64,000 nt of DNA from Megamerina dolium. Its lineage: Eukaryota > Arthropoda > Insecta > Diptera > Megamerinidae. The translations under genes and the position numbers were made by a program. The stretch lies in contig OY978530.1 of the NCBI GenBank assembly GCA_963854835.1, positions 8,496,372-8,560,371 on the forward strand, read 5' to 3'. Below, piece after piece: positions 49,536 to 60,123 of this stretch. The notes beneath the pieces were generated by a model. That model saw only the letters and a list, made by a program, of their open reading frames with translations. It made no database searches and was not told the DNA's origin. Numbering within the stretch: the first letter of the stretch is position 1; each line of letters begins with the position of its first letter.

Positions 49536-50803
49536 TCACAGCATATTCAGTGTGTCTTTTCTTTTTAATCGACTATGCCCCGTGCTCAGCAACAATTGCC
49601 TAGCAAGGGGATTCGGATGACTGTGTAATTTTTGAATGTAGATTCTGCAGGACATTGCAACTTCCCCAGATATTGTGGGTACATTTAAATCTCGATGGAT
49701 GTTAACGTTCCTCATATACCAAGGCGCGTTTACAATAATTCGCAGACACTTGGATTGTATTCGCTGCAATTTATCGATATTCGAAGGAGATGCGGTGCCC
49801 CAAAACTGAATACCATAAGTCCAGATTGGCTTCAAGATTGCTTTATATAATAGCACTTTGTATTCGAGATTCAACTTTGATCTTTTGTGTATCAGCCACC
49901 ATAACTGATTAATTTTAAGCTTGATCTGAGTTTTCTTTGCCTCTATGTGATTTTTCCAGGTCAGCCTTCTGTCGAGGTGAATACCCAAGTACTTTGTTGT
50001 GGAACATTGTGGAACTGATTAGCAATTTTAAGTGGGGGACATGTATCTGGCCTTAGCGTGAAGGTTACATGTACGCTCTTTGATTCATTGACTTTTATAC
50101 GCCATTTTGCTAGCCAGATTTCGAGAGAATCGACATGAGTCTGCAGGAGTTTAGTAGCTTCTATGGGGTTAGAGCGAGAGCACAATATTGCCGTATCATC
50201 TGCAAAGGTCGATATAAATGTATAGTTATTGCTGGGCATATCTGTAGTGTATAAGAGATACAGTAAGGGGCCCAAAACGCTTCCTTGAGGAACGCCAGCG
50301 TGAATATCCAAAGGATTTGTTGTGTAATCCTTGTGATGTATGAGGAATTGTCTTTTCGTGAGGTAGCTACTAAGCAATGAGGAGACATTTGCAGGCAGTA
50401 ATAGTTTGAGTTTGTAAATAAGGCCATCGTGCCATACTTTATCGAAAGCTTGAGTGATATCAAGAAAGACAGATGAGTAATACTTTTTTTCTTCAAAAGT
50501 GTTCCTTCTCAGAGTTACAATGCGGTGGACTTGTTCTATTGTGCCGTGCTGTTTTCTAAATCCAAACTGATGTTTAATAAATGGAGTTATATTCATGACA
50601 AGTAGCTTTTCGAATACTTTAGAGAGTAGAGGCAGGAGGCTGATAGGTCTGTACGATGCAACTTTTCTAGGGTCTTTTCCTAGTTTTGCTATCATAATAA
50701 TTTTTGAAGTTTTCCAGCATTTGGGATAGTGTTTAATACGAAGGATAGCATTGAAAATGTGCATGAGATGAATTATTGAAGCCGGAGGTAGCTCTTTTAT
50801 CAT
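49536..50803 (-). pseudogene. jockey ORF2 reverse transcriptase
   Basis: ORF 50803-49961, 280 codons: SKIIMIAKLGKDPRKVASYRPISLLPL, HQFGFRKQHGT, YYSSVFLDITQAFDKVWHDG (motif A), AGVPQGSVLGPLLYLLYT (motif B) and TFADDTAILCS (FADD box). A one-base frameshift near 49985 leads to ORF 49988-49536 with GIHLDRRLTWKNH, LKPIWTYGIQFWGTAS and IQSKCLRIIVNAPWY, the thumb and C-terminus. RT catalytic motifs complete. Confidence 0.9.
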
Positions 50804-51046
50804 TTTACCGGTAATTTTATCCGGACCAGGTGATTTTTTTGGGTTTAAATCTTTATAAATTGCTTTGAATATGTCCTTTTTTTAATTTTGAGCGTTATTG
50901 AGCAAGGTTGAGAAGTTAATTTTGGTAATGAGGACTGTGAAGAGGGTGGATTGGGTGTAAACACACTTTTTAGGTGGTTTGCAAAAGCCAAGCTCTTCTC
51001 ACAATCAGTGGGAATCAGTGAGAATTGGCCGATTTGAGTTTTTTGC

Positions 51047-52130
51047 TTATTTCCACAAAGAGTAGTCTGAAGCTTCACCAGGTGTTAATTTCGCTATGTG
51101 CTCTTCTAACTCTTTGTTGTTTTTATTTTTTAAGGCTTGCTTTAACTTTTGAGTGCAGTGCTGTAGCTGTGTTTTCAGATTCGGTGATCTGAATTCTTGC
51201 CATTGTCTTCGGAGTCTTCTTTTTTGTCTTACTAGCAATCCAATGTCGGCTGGTGTGTATGGGCTATAGTTTGATTGCTTGCATACCTTTGTGCAGGTGG
51301 CTGAGCTGAGAGCTAATGAGAGCAGCTGGTTGAATTTTTCGAGTGCTGAGTCTACATCGTGTCCATTTCTTAATACAGTACTCAGAGGAAGATGGGAATT
51401 TATATATTTCTTGAATTTTAACCAGTCTATTTTCTTTCTAACGCAATTGCCTTGGGGGCTTGGTGATTTTATAGATATTACCGTAGGTGAGTGGTCAGAT
51501 GATAGATCATAATTACACTCTGTGGAGATATTTTCCATCTGCAAACCTTTGGCGACTCCAAAGTCTATGAGATCGGGTATTTTGCTCTTGTCCGTCGGCC
51601 AATATGTCGGTTGACCATTTGAAATAACATCGTAGCCGTGGTTAGTGATGATTGAACATAGTCTTCTGCCTTTTGGAGTTATTAAGCCCCAGTGAGCCCC
51701 AGTGAGTGTGTTTGGCGTTGAAATCGCCAGCAACCAAGAATTTGCTATCAAGAGTTGAGAAAAATTCTTTATATTGCTGTTCGGTAATAGTGTATCTTGG
51801 GGGACAGTATAACGCAGATATTACTAGCTTAGAAATGTATTCTTCCAGACATATAGATGTTGCTTGCAAGTAAACGCTACTGAAATCTTCAAGAACATGA
51901 TGTTTTATTCTGCTTTTTATCAATATGGCAGTTCCTCCGCGTGCCTTACCATGCGGATGATTTGTGGTGTACAGTTTGTAATATGGTATTTGGTAGCAAT
52001 TTTTGTCAGTGATATGGGTCTCAGATATCATCATTATGTCGATCTGGCTGGATTCAAAGGATTGAATTAGCTCCAAACGGTGCTGGCTTAAACCGTTGGC
52101 GTTCCAGTGGCATATCTTGAGACAACTCAT
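51047..52130 (-). pseudogene. jockey ORF2 endonuclease
   Basis: ATG 52130, MSCLKICHWNANGLSQ (catalytic Asn), MMISETHIT (Glu), GGTAILIKS, ALYCPPRY, FLVAGDFNAKHTHWG (Asp/Asn). A 10-bp tandem duplication (GCCCCAGTGA twice at 51686-51705) shifts the frame immediately after HTHWG. ORF 51751-51047 continues with TPKGRRLCSIITNHG, PTYWPTDKSKIPDLIDF and LSSDHSPTVISI (SDH). Endonuclease residues are all present; the small duplication is the main lesion. Confidence 0.88.
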
Positions 52131-52653
52131 GGTCTGGATAGCAATGTTTGGAGTAGCATTGATTGATTTTTCATCATTTCTTGCATCATTGTTTGCATTG
52201 AGTTCATGAATTGGTTCATATTCTGAATTAATGTTTGAAGCAAATGTTCCAGGGTACTTGGCTGTTGGGTGGGCAGTGAGCGTTTTTGCTCATTATTTAC
52301 ATTGCTTTGTTGGTGTGGGTTTTGTTTTAACACGCTAGCGTATGAATTGGTTTGATTCTTGTTTGGGATTGCAGAGAAGAATTGTGTTGCATCAATATTT
52401 TGTCTCTTACTTGAGTTGGCTATCTGAGTTTGTTCAACTGGTTTTAGAGGTTGATTGCTAGCGGAGAAATTTAGCTTTAGGGTTGTATATACTGGGCAAC
52501 CTCTATAATTTGCGGTGTGATTACCTCCACAATTGCTGCATTTTTTCATGCTAGCATCGCCTTTAGATTTTGGGCATATGTTTGATTTATGGAGATCTCC
52601 ACAAATCACACAAACAGATGGCAGTGTACAATATGTCTTAGTATGTCCCTAAG
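52127..52653 (-). pseudogene. jockey ORF1 C-terminal part
   Basis: ORF 52609-52127, 160 codons. Retains two retroviral-type knuckles: the end of one (CGDLHKSNICPKS) and a complete CSNCGGNHTANYRGCP, typical of jockey-clade nucleic-acid-binding ORF1 proteins. The rest is Gln/Asn-rich with MNQFMNSMQTMMQEMM coil. The N-terminal half is absent through 5' truncation. Ends TGA overlapping the ORF2 ATG (ORF2 starts at 52130), a 4-bp-type overlap normal for these elements. Confidence 0.85.
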
Positions 52654-53000
52654 TATTGACCCTAATGTGGTGGTCCTCCTAATGCACCACTAAGATTTTT
52701 CCTTAAATGACGCTTCTTGCTGATAGATTCATCAATTACTGATGACTTTATTAAACTGGTATCTGCCTCAGAGTCTACAAGTAAAACGAGTTTTCCATTT
52801 TTTGCTTCCTCACACGGAAACTCAACGAACACATCATCTACATCAGAGACTCCCAAACAGTAGCCCTGTTTGTTATTACTGGATGGAAAAGATGGTTCAA
52901 CAATCCCCCTGGACGCTTGACTATCAACTTCCACCATCTTGGTATCTAACTTGGAGGGTGTGTCAACAATCGCTAAGGACGCATGACTGACTCCTGGCCT
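52640..53000 (-). pseudogene. gypsy aspartic protease N-terminal part (minus)
   Basis: ORF 52937-52662 contains KLVLLVDSEADTSLIKSSVI, where DSEA stands in place of the DTGA/DSGA active-site loop of retroelement proteases. It is cut by the jockey insertion at 52653; the flap part continues at about 49378-49250 (HLISEERGIPADGILGRD). The Gly-to-Glu change suggests a dead enzyme. Confidence 0.72.
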
Positions 53001-53039
53001 ACTTTTAGCAAAATTTTAGGTTTCCCGGTTTATTGGCCG

Positions 53040-54480
53040 TACCTGGGCCCCTGGGTTCCCTGGGTTTTTTCTAATTCTTTGCGTTTATAACAGTCGGCGA
53101 TCCTGTGTCCCGGCTTCTTACAGAAAAAACATTTGGTCTCCGAATTTCCGCGATTAGGGCCTTTGCTTTCTTCACCTCCCTTAGTACGTGCTGGTGTTTG
53201 ATTGTCCGTATTTTTTACACTTTACGCAATAGGGCATGTTTTTTCTCTTAAAACAGTAGTCCCTAGTATGCCCTTTTTTGTCGCAGAAGGAGCAGGTAGG
53301 AACTTTCCTTTGGCTATTTTGGGGTCTTACGTTATTATTTTGGTATTTGTTTATTCCGAATAGCATCGTGTCTGGCCTCAGTCTGGTGAACGTCGTTTGA
53401 GTATAGTGCTCCCATATTAAACTGATTGAATCGTTGTCCTCTTTCGAGCAGAATACATGTGTTTACGGCCTCCTCTACTAATTCTTCTAATGTGCCAGTC
53501 TTACCTAGCATATGAGTTTTGAGTTTGGGTCTTGAAGGCCTGATATAAAAGATGTCCTCGCATACCCCTCTAGCTCTTTTAACAACGCCTGGTCTCCGAT
53601 CCCACTATATCTATTCTTAATACATTGTATCGCCGTGGATTGTAAATCAGCTAATCTCCTTACGGTTCCAGACGAACGGTCTTCAAATATGTGTTTCACA
53701 GAATTGTATACAATTCTTCTATATTAGCGAATTTCTTCCTTAGCACCAAGTTTAAGCATCACCATATAGTCGCTGTTTTATACAAGCTACGAAATCTTCC
53801 AACTCGTCGGGTTTTACGACTTTTCCTGCTAATTCGCACCCAGAAATGAACTGGTGTACTTCGGTCCTCAAATCTTTAGACTCCGCTCCAGTGAGTACTG
53901 GGACTAGTCTACTGACGGTCTGTGCAATTTCGTCAATACGCATTTTTAGCCTTACTTCAGGTTGTACTTCTAGTTGTGTTTTTCGTACTGGTGTACGAAA
54001 AACACCTCTCTTTTGCCTGGAGTGCACTTAGCTGCTCAGAGTCAACCGATGTTCTGAGCCTTTTCTATATAAATTCTTCTGAAATGCCATTTTTTTAGTA
54101 AATCTTCTAATTCCTTATTTCTATTAAGAGTCTTAGTAATCTCTACTTCTAGCGTTCCGCGTCGGATCACTGTTTTGCGATCAAAGTTCGCAGACCACTA
54201 ATTGGTATCTCTGCTGCCTCTAAATCGTCCTTTTGTTTTAAGGCTGCTTCAGCCTGGCTTTCCAATAGTTCGTTTAGCTCGGATAACGTGGCGTCTAATT
54301 CCTGTATTGGAGTTAGTACCTTTCCGTGATGCACCTTTAATTTTATGAGCTGTAATTGCTCGTATGTGCTGTGTTGCTTAATCAAGCTCCACACGAAGTC
54401 GATTGACTCGGTTATTGCAACGTCTAGCTCTCTTACTAATAATTCGTAGGATTTCTTGTCCATTTGACCCCAAAAAGGAA
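53040..54480 (-). pseudogene. gypsy gag (minus)
   Basis: ORF 54463-54167 begins MDKKSYELLVRELDVAI and is helical with a coiled-coil like stretch (LDATLSELNELLESQAEAALKQKDDLEA): gag N-terminus. ORF 54027-53752 (RIDEIAQTVSRLVPVLTG, then VHQFISGCELAG) and ORF 53699-53505 (FEDRSSGTVRRLADLQ, EGYARTSFISGLQDP) are capsid-like. ORF 53366-53181 carries a nucleocapsid knuckle CSFCDKKGHTRDYC and a second CVKCKKYGQ; another CFFCKKPGHRIADC-like knuckle is near 53090-53130. Multiple frameshifts. Confidence 0.75.
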
Positions 54481-54581
54481 AACAAACACTAGAATTAGAT
54501 CCTGTACTGCGTTAAACGTTGAACGTAAAACACCTTGTATATACCAGATATTTGGCAGTATCCTACCGGCTGCGCCTAAAA

Positions 54582-54941
54582 TGTTGTGTACTATTTTTCC
54601 ACAACATTTACTAAGTACCTAACTCACAAGATTAGCACCTAGACCTAAGCTCCTAAATATCCCTCGAGTCTAACACACTAGTAGGCTGAAATAAAACAAT
54701 TATATTTTATCAAGGATACTTGCGGTTTTTTCGATTTTCGTTTTATTGCTGGTGTTTTGTATTTTGCACTTTTACACTAATACTGGAGGGCCTCGTAAGG
54801 ATCGCAATATTTACACTTTTTCTTAATGCTAACACTTCGGTGTAAGACTCACAACTGAAAAGCGACTGCCTTCGGTAAGCTGGCAGCTTATATGCCATTT
54901 TTCTAACACTACCCACATATCAATCTACCCACATACCAACA
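54582..54941 (-). repeat. gypsy 5' LTR (candidate)
   Basis: 360 bp; minus strand begins TGTTGG and ends ACAACA, giving short inverted ends. Contains minus-strand GGCATATAAGCTGCC (TATA-like, about 54880-54895) and AATAAAACG (polyadenylation-like, about 54740). Immediately downstream, TTTTAGGCGCAGCCGGTAGGAT is a candidate primer-binding site. No partner LTR is found. Confidence 0.75.
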
Positions 54942-55159
54942 TATAACATATAATAATATATTTACACCACATGTGTGTATGTATGTATGTGTTTATGTAC
55001 ACGATCAATGCACTCCCCATGTATGTATATACTACGTGAGAAAGCAACTTTTTGATATTCACACACATGAGTAGTCCGCGTGATTTTAGTTATCATGTAT
55101 GCTTACACAGGTATGCTTACGTAAGCGCAGAACTAAGAATTGTGTGGGAAAGTGCTTTG
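54942..55159. other. non-coding flank
   Basis: AT- and TG-rich (TATGTATGTATGTG near 54977-54990), no gene recognised. Confidence 0.5.
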
Positions 55160-55357
55160 TCAGCATTTTCACACCCAACTGCAACTCAGTTGGCGCAATG
55201 TTCTGACATTCCACAATTATAAGTAATATTAGTATGGATTATGTATATCACAATTTCGAGCAATGTTGGTGTGTGTATGAACAAATATGTAGTTCCCAAT
55301 TTCGGGAAATATGTCGCGAGGCAAAATATGCATATTTGCATATTTCATATTTTGGCT
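55160..55357. repeat. 198-bp dispersed repeat, copy ii
   Basis: Same length and orientation as 33788-33985. Here it is followed by a Gln/Thr-rich open frame, whereas copy i is preceded by integrase, so it is compatible with LTR-end sequence of one family, but the flanks do not prove it. Confidence 0.85.
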
Positions 55358-56170
55358 TGCAACACTCCTAAGAAGGATAGAAATTGTAGAAAACATTCAA
55401 CAGCGACAACAACAGCAACGGCTACAGAAGCCACTTACAACAACAACACCTCCCTCCAACCTGTTCGAAGGCATACATATTCCGCCTCAGAAAACGTTCA
55501 TGTTACGTAAATTTTATATCAACAATAGAAGTGGCCAAATACGCGTAACGGTGCGAGGAGGGTGAGCGCGTCTGCAACTTGGAAAATGCTGGAAGATAAT
55601 TACTACCAACGACAATAGGGAGGAGAAACCACCACCGTACTTATCAAAATAAAATAAAAACACCAAATCGTAGTATCATTATTAGAATTATATATTGAAT
55701 TGCTAATAAATTGTAATTTTTTTCGAATTGTTGGAAAATGGAAAAAAAATTTGAAAATAATTTAAAAAAAAACATTTATATAAAATAATTAAAAAAAAAA
55801 ATTATAAATAAAAAAATAAAATAAAAAAAAATAGAATTAATTCTAAAAAAAAAGATGATAAAATAATCGAATTAAAATGAATAAATCTAGATAAATATAT
55901 AATAATAATAAAATAAAAAAATATATATATATAAATAGATAAGAATTAAAGACTAGAAGGAAAAAGTGGCAGCCGAGCCGAACACCTTATCTTGTCTGTG
56001 AAATTACTGTCACCCGGTAGTATTGCGTAATTCGGTTATTCCATTTATTTCTTTTTTCCCTACTCTTCCTGATACAAATAAATACAATTTCTAATGTTAT
56101 TAAATTAACCCTATCCCTTCGGAATAAACATATCTATACCTATCTATTGTTTATTTATTTATATTTTCTG
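55358..56170. other. Gln-rich frame followed by A/T-rich tract
   Basis: Frame 55311-55565 (plus) reads VENIQQRQQQQRLQKP then FEGIHIPPQKTFMLRKF; it might be gag/env debris. 55630-55960 is almost pure A/T with A-runs, and 55921-55935 is an (AT) run. 55965-56170 is non-coding and ends at a purine tract. Confidence 0.5.
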
Positions 56171-56173
56171 CAA

Positions 56174-56297
56174 GTAAGGGGGAAGTGTAACATGCATACA
56201 TGTTATATGTTACATAAATAAGCAAATGCTTGTATCCTTGTTAATTATTTTGTTCACTCTTGATCAATATATACACGTGTTTCCCTCATGCACACAG
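56174..56297 (+). repeat. polypurine tract and truncated LTR start (candidate)
   Basis: AAGTAAGGGGGAAG followed by TGTAACATGCATACATGTTATATGTTACA, where TGTAACAT (56186-56193) and ATGTTACA (56207-56214) form an inverted pair. A purine tract followed by TGT is what a 3' LTR boundary looks like. The putative LTR is cut by mariner copy 4 at about 56298. Confidence 0.5.
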
Positions 56298-57330
56298 AAA
56301 CAAAAGAAAAGCTCGATAAACATTACGGTGAGTCTGCTCAGTCAGATTACATGGTAAAATATTGGATTGCTGAATTTAAACGCGGCCGAACAAGCAGTGC
56401 AACAATACCATCAACAGGAAGGCCAAAAGAGGTGGTTACTGAAGAAAATATCAAGAAAATCCTCGATATCGTTATGAATGATCGCCGAGTCAAGTTACGT
56501 GAGATTGTTAAATTGGTAAACATCTCATATGAACGTGTGTTCAACATTTTGCATGAACATTTGCATATGAAAAAGCTATCGGCAATATGGGTGCCGCGTT
56601 TGCTCAGTGTCGAACAAAAATGAGTTCGAGAGACCACTTCACAGCGGTGTTTGGAGATAATAAAGCGTAATACTGTTGATTTTTGGCGTCGACTAATAAC
56701 TGTTGATGAAACGTGGGTCCACCCCTACACACCTGAAACCAAAAATCAATCCAAACAATGGGTGGAAGCTGGTGGAAGTGCTCCGAAGAAGGCGAAGGCA
56801 GTGAAATCGGCTGACAAGGTTATGGCCACTGTATGCACTCGGAATATTGCTTATCGATTATCTTGAAAAAGGATCCACAATCACAGGAAAGTATTATCGT
56901 GCATTATTGGATCAATTGAATGATGCAATCAAGAAAAAACGACCACATTTAAAGAAGAAAAAAGTGTTCTTTCTTCAAGACAACGCACCGGTTCACACAG
57001 CATTAGATACGATGCTAAAACTACGTGAAATACACTTCGAATTGGTTGATCATCCACCTTATAGTCCAGATTTAGCTCCTAGTGACTTTTTCCTGTTTCC
57101 AAACTTGAAAAAATGGCTCGCAGGAAAAAGATTCAGCTCAAACGAAGAAGTGATTACCGAAACTAACGCGCATTTTGAGGGGTTCCCGAATTCGTATTAT
57201 TCAGATGGTATAAAAAAGTTTGAATATCGTCTTATCGAAGTAAAAGGAGACTATGTTGAGAAATAAATGGTTTTTGAAAAAAAAATGTTTTTTTCCTACT
57301 TAGGCAGCTTCTTTATCAATCCGCCCTCGT
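56298..57330 (+). mobile_element. mariner (DD34D) copy 4
   Basis: Most complete copy of the family in copies 1-3. 5' truncated at ETKEKLDKHY. Carries the same TGA after SVEQK (56621-56623) and the same frameshift after VMATV (about 56830). Frame 56847-57266 is open to the natural stop and has FFLQDNAPVHTALD (second Asp, intact here), YSPDLAPSDFFLF (third Asp, 34 residues later) and the C-terminal EVKGDYVEK. The 3' end CCGCCCTCG TA is identical to that of copy 1. Abuts errantivirus pol on the right. Confidence 0.9.
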
Positions 57331-58330
57331 ATATTCGGAAACAAAAGAATTTTCATTGACCGAAATGACTGTTTGCATGGAAATATTCCGAATTTTCTTC
57401 CTCAGCACTTTTCTGGTGGAAAGATAGCCGTTTATTCCCAAATTAATGATCATGAGTACAACAAGCTCCAACAAGTACTAATATCAACATTTCAAAATAA
57501 TCAGTATAAATTTGTAAAGTGTTCTTATTTAGCAGTAGACATAGAAAATGAGGACGAAATTCTAAAACAAATATCACTTTTCCATAAAGATGAAGTAGGC
57601 TATGCCGACATATGAAGGAATCAAAATGAAAATATATAACCCAACACTTAAAGAAAGTATACACAAAGTCCTAAACAATTGCGGAATATGTAATGGTGGA
57701 AAGTATTACAGAAAACCCATTAAAAACAAGTTTACCTGACTGATACACCAACGACCACAAACGAAATAGTCCATATTGACACCTACGAGTATATAAACAG
57801 TAAACAAATATTTATATCTTCATTGACAAATTTTCTAAACATACAATCTGCTTTCCGTTAATGGATAGAAATAGCTCTATATTAGTATCTAAAATCCAAG
57901 AATTCATTGCAATCAAAGGCAAAATTAAAAAGTTTGTTTTCAATAACGAATTTAATAATGTAAACGTAAAAGAATTTCTAACACAGGAGAATGTTGAATT
58001 TCATTTCACAAAACCTAATAGCCACACAGGAAACGCAGATGCCGAGAGACTAAATAACTCTATAACAGAAAAAACCAGAACTTTAAACATAGAAAATAAA
58101 ATTCCAATTATTGAACAACTGAACAAAGCCATTTATTGGTACAATAACACAAAACTATTCCATAATAAAATGCATACCCTTTGCCGCTCAAAATAATAGA
58201 GTAAAACATGACACAATATACGAACAACTAAAGAAACAAAAAGAGAACACCATAAGAAGAGCAAATAGAGATAGAGAAAAATACACCGAACTTAGAAGAA
58301 AGGGATATATTAAAAATTAAAAAATGTCAG
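57331..58330 (+). pseudogene. errantivirus pol remnant (post-RNase H and integrase)
   Basis: ORF 57373-57615 (GNIPNFLPQHFSGGKIAVYSQ) corresponds to the RNase H-integrase linker, the same region as 1671-2078 but from another lineage. Integrase signals follow in several frames: CGICNGGKYYRKP-like zinc region near 57680, EIVHIDTYEY (first Asp), and ORF 57861-58196 with VFNNEFNNVNVKEFL, where the second Asp is Asn (FNNEF), HTGNADAERLNNSI (catalytic Glu position) and YWYNNTKLFHNK. Stops at 57613 and 57739 and frame changes make it nonfunctional. Confidence 0.75.
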
Positions 58331-59796
58331 ACATAAAGAAACTCCAAAATTTGTACACAAACCAATAGAAAATATCCATAGCAGTAAATTCAAACGACCG
58401 CTTAAATACGAATCAATTCCAGGTCCCCCAAGCGATCGTTCTACTGCTCATAATGTGCCTTACCACAGCAGCACAGCTCCAAGAAATTCCGGTACATAAC
58501 AACCAAGGGTTTGTGTCGATCATAACAGCCGAAGAGGAGGTAGCCAACAACACCAACATCGTACATCATGTCATAAATCCATTCAAAGTAGAAATAATCA
58601 TCAACGAGATTGAGCAAAATATTAACCTATTAAACCTAAACGATAGAACTTCAATAAAAATCGAAATACAAATTATTAGGACAAAATTGAAAACCACCAT
58701 CAAAACACAGACAGAAATGTGGTGGGATCAGCCGAAAAATGGTTGTTCGGAGTAATGGATGAGGAGGACAGACAGGACATAGTAGGTCACTTGCAAGCTG
58801 TAGAAACAAACACACACAACTCTATTGAAAACCTTAACTATTAACGACTACTTGAACAGAACATTTACAATGCTTTGACAAACAATAATTAACGACCGAA
58901 CGAAAATGCAGTCCTTACTCAACACAATCAGCAGAGAAGATTACTAAGTGGTAAAAAAACAAATTTACTTTGAACAAGTACAGACATTGCAACATCTCAA
59001 AGACAAAATACAAACAATTCAGGATAGTATAGCATCCGCCTAGTTCAATTTAGCGTACCCATCAATTCTAACCGCGGAAGAAATAGAAAAATTCAACATA
59101 GACTTTTCAAAAATAAAATGGCTAAAGATAGGAGTAATGGTGTTCAAGAAAAACCTCCTAGTAATAGCAATAAAGGTCCCAACGGATTTTGTCATCGCTA
59201 AAATTCGCTTAATATACCCAATCTCTAATGTGAACGACTACCGTATAGATGACCAAGTCGAATCTATCACAGAAATAGGTAATAAAACATTTAGATTTCT
59301 AAGATATACAACACTTAAGGAATTAAAACTAAGCACAAATTGTATTATAAGAAAAAAATGTAATTTGAAGTTCGATAATAACACAAAAATCGAACAAATT
59401 AACGAAGAAACTATCATAATACAAAAAGCCGAAGACCTCGAGATTAGCTATGAAAATACAACCGAGAAACTTACTGGAAATTACATAATATTATTTTCCA
59501 ACAACACAATAAAAGTTAAAAATGAAATCTTCACAAACAGAAACACCGTATTTAGACAAACAATAGTCGAAAAAAAGAAAAATAATAATATAACATTCCA
59601 ACATAAAATCGAATTTAATGACATTATACTTAAACAATTTGACAATATAAAAGAAATAGAAGAACTTAAATTCCACAAAAATATCTCATATACCATTACC
59701 ACAACAACAGTAGTAGTTGTAATGCTATGCCTGCTAGTAATGTATATCTTTGTCAAGAAAAGTTCAAACAAAATTCGGGAGAATTTCATGACATAA
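58330..59796 (+). pseudogene. errantivirus env remnant
   Basis: Two separated open frames. 58453-58755 begins with a hydrophobic leader-like MCLTTAAQLQ and has a coil IIINEIEQNINLLNLND; then a frameshift region. 59137-59796 (219 codons) is the C-terminal part, with several N-glycosylation sequons (NNT, NKT, NIT) and a single transmembrane segment TTTVVVVMLCLLVMYIFV near its end, followed by a short basic tail. The pattern fits the membrane-anchoring part of an insect errantivirus envelope protein. Broken by several stops between 58756 and 59136. Confidence 0.7.
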
Positions 59797-60079
59797 AGGG
59801 GAGAAGTTACATACCCTGTAACCCAGAAAACCACTCACCCTATTACTCACCCTGTAAACAACACCGATATTGTTAACACAAGCAATATCGAAGAAATAAC
59901 AAAAAAATACATAAACGATCAACGAACTTAGAAAGATGCACCGTAATGAAAAAGATCAACGTAATTTGTTGACATATATAAACATTGCATGATTCTAATA
60001 TCGTTGACCGAAAAAAAAAACAGTATATAAACATTGCAACATTGTAAAAGCCTTATGCTTAGTAGGCAAATAAGTAACT
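59797..60079 (+). repeat. errantivirus 3' LTR (candidate) with polypurine tract
   Basis: AAAGGGGAGA just after the env stop is a polypurine tract. AGTTAC at 59805 and GTAACT at 60074-60079 are inverted ends of the gypsy/17.6 type (AGTTA...TAACT), giving a 275-bp LTR. Inside are ACATATATAAACATTGC and AGTATATAAACATTGC, two TATA-like boxes in a repeated context. No 5' partner found. Confidence 0.65.
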
Positions 60080-60123
60080 GAACAACGAGGTCTTCTATAG
60101 CGATAAGAATCAAATAGTATTTT

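Larger units (their letters stand above)
49392..52653 (-). mobile_element. jockey-clade LINE inserted in gypsy protease
   Basis: 3.26 kb on the minus strand, 5' truncated in ORF1, with a 3' poly(A) (plus-strand T run 49392-49401). Flanked by a 14-bp target duplication TATTGACCCTAATG at 49378-49391 and 52654-52667. Encodes a zinc-knuckle ORF1 and an ORF2 with APE endonuclease and RT. Three frameshifts disrupt ORF2. Later than, and nested in, the gypsy element. Confidence 0.93.
46500..54941 (-). mobile_element. Ty3/gypsy LTR retrotransposon, 3' truncated, hosting a jockey LINE
   Basis: Minus-strand element with 5' LTR (54582-54941), gag, protease, RT, RNase H and integrase. The 3' LTR is not found, so the element is truncated after integrase. 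The protease region is split by a jockey element with a 14-bp target duplication. All domains carry stops and frameshifts. Distinct in sequence from the plus-strand gypsy at 31600-33787. Confidence 0.85.
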
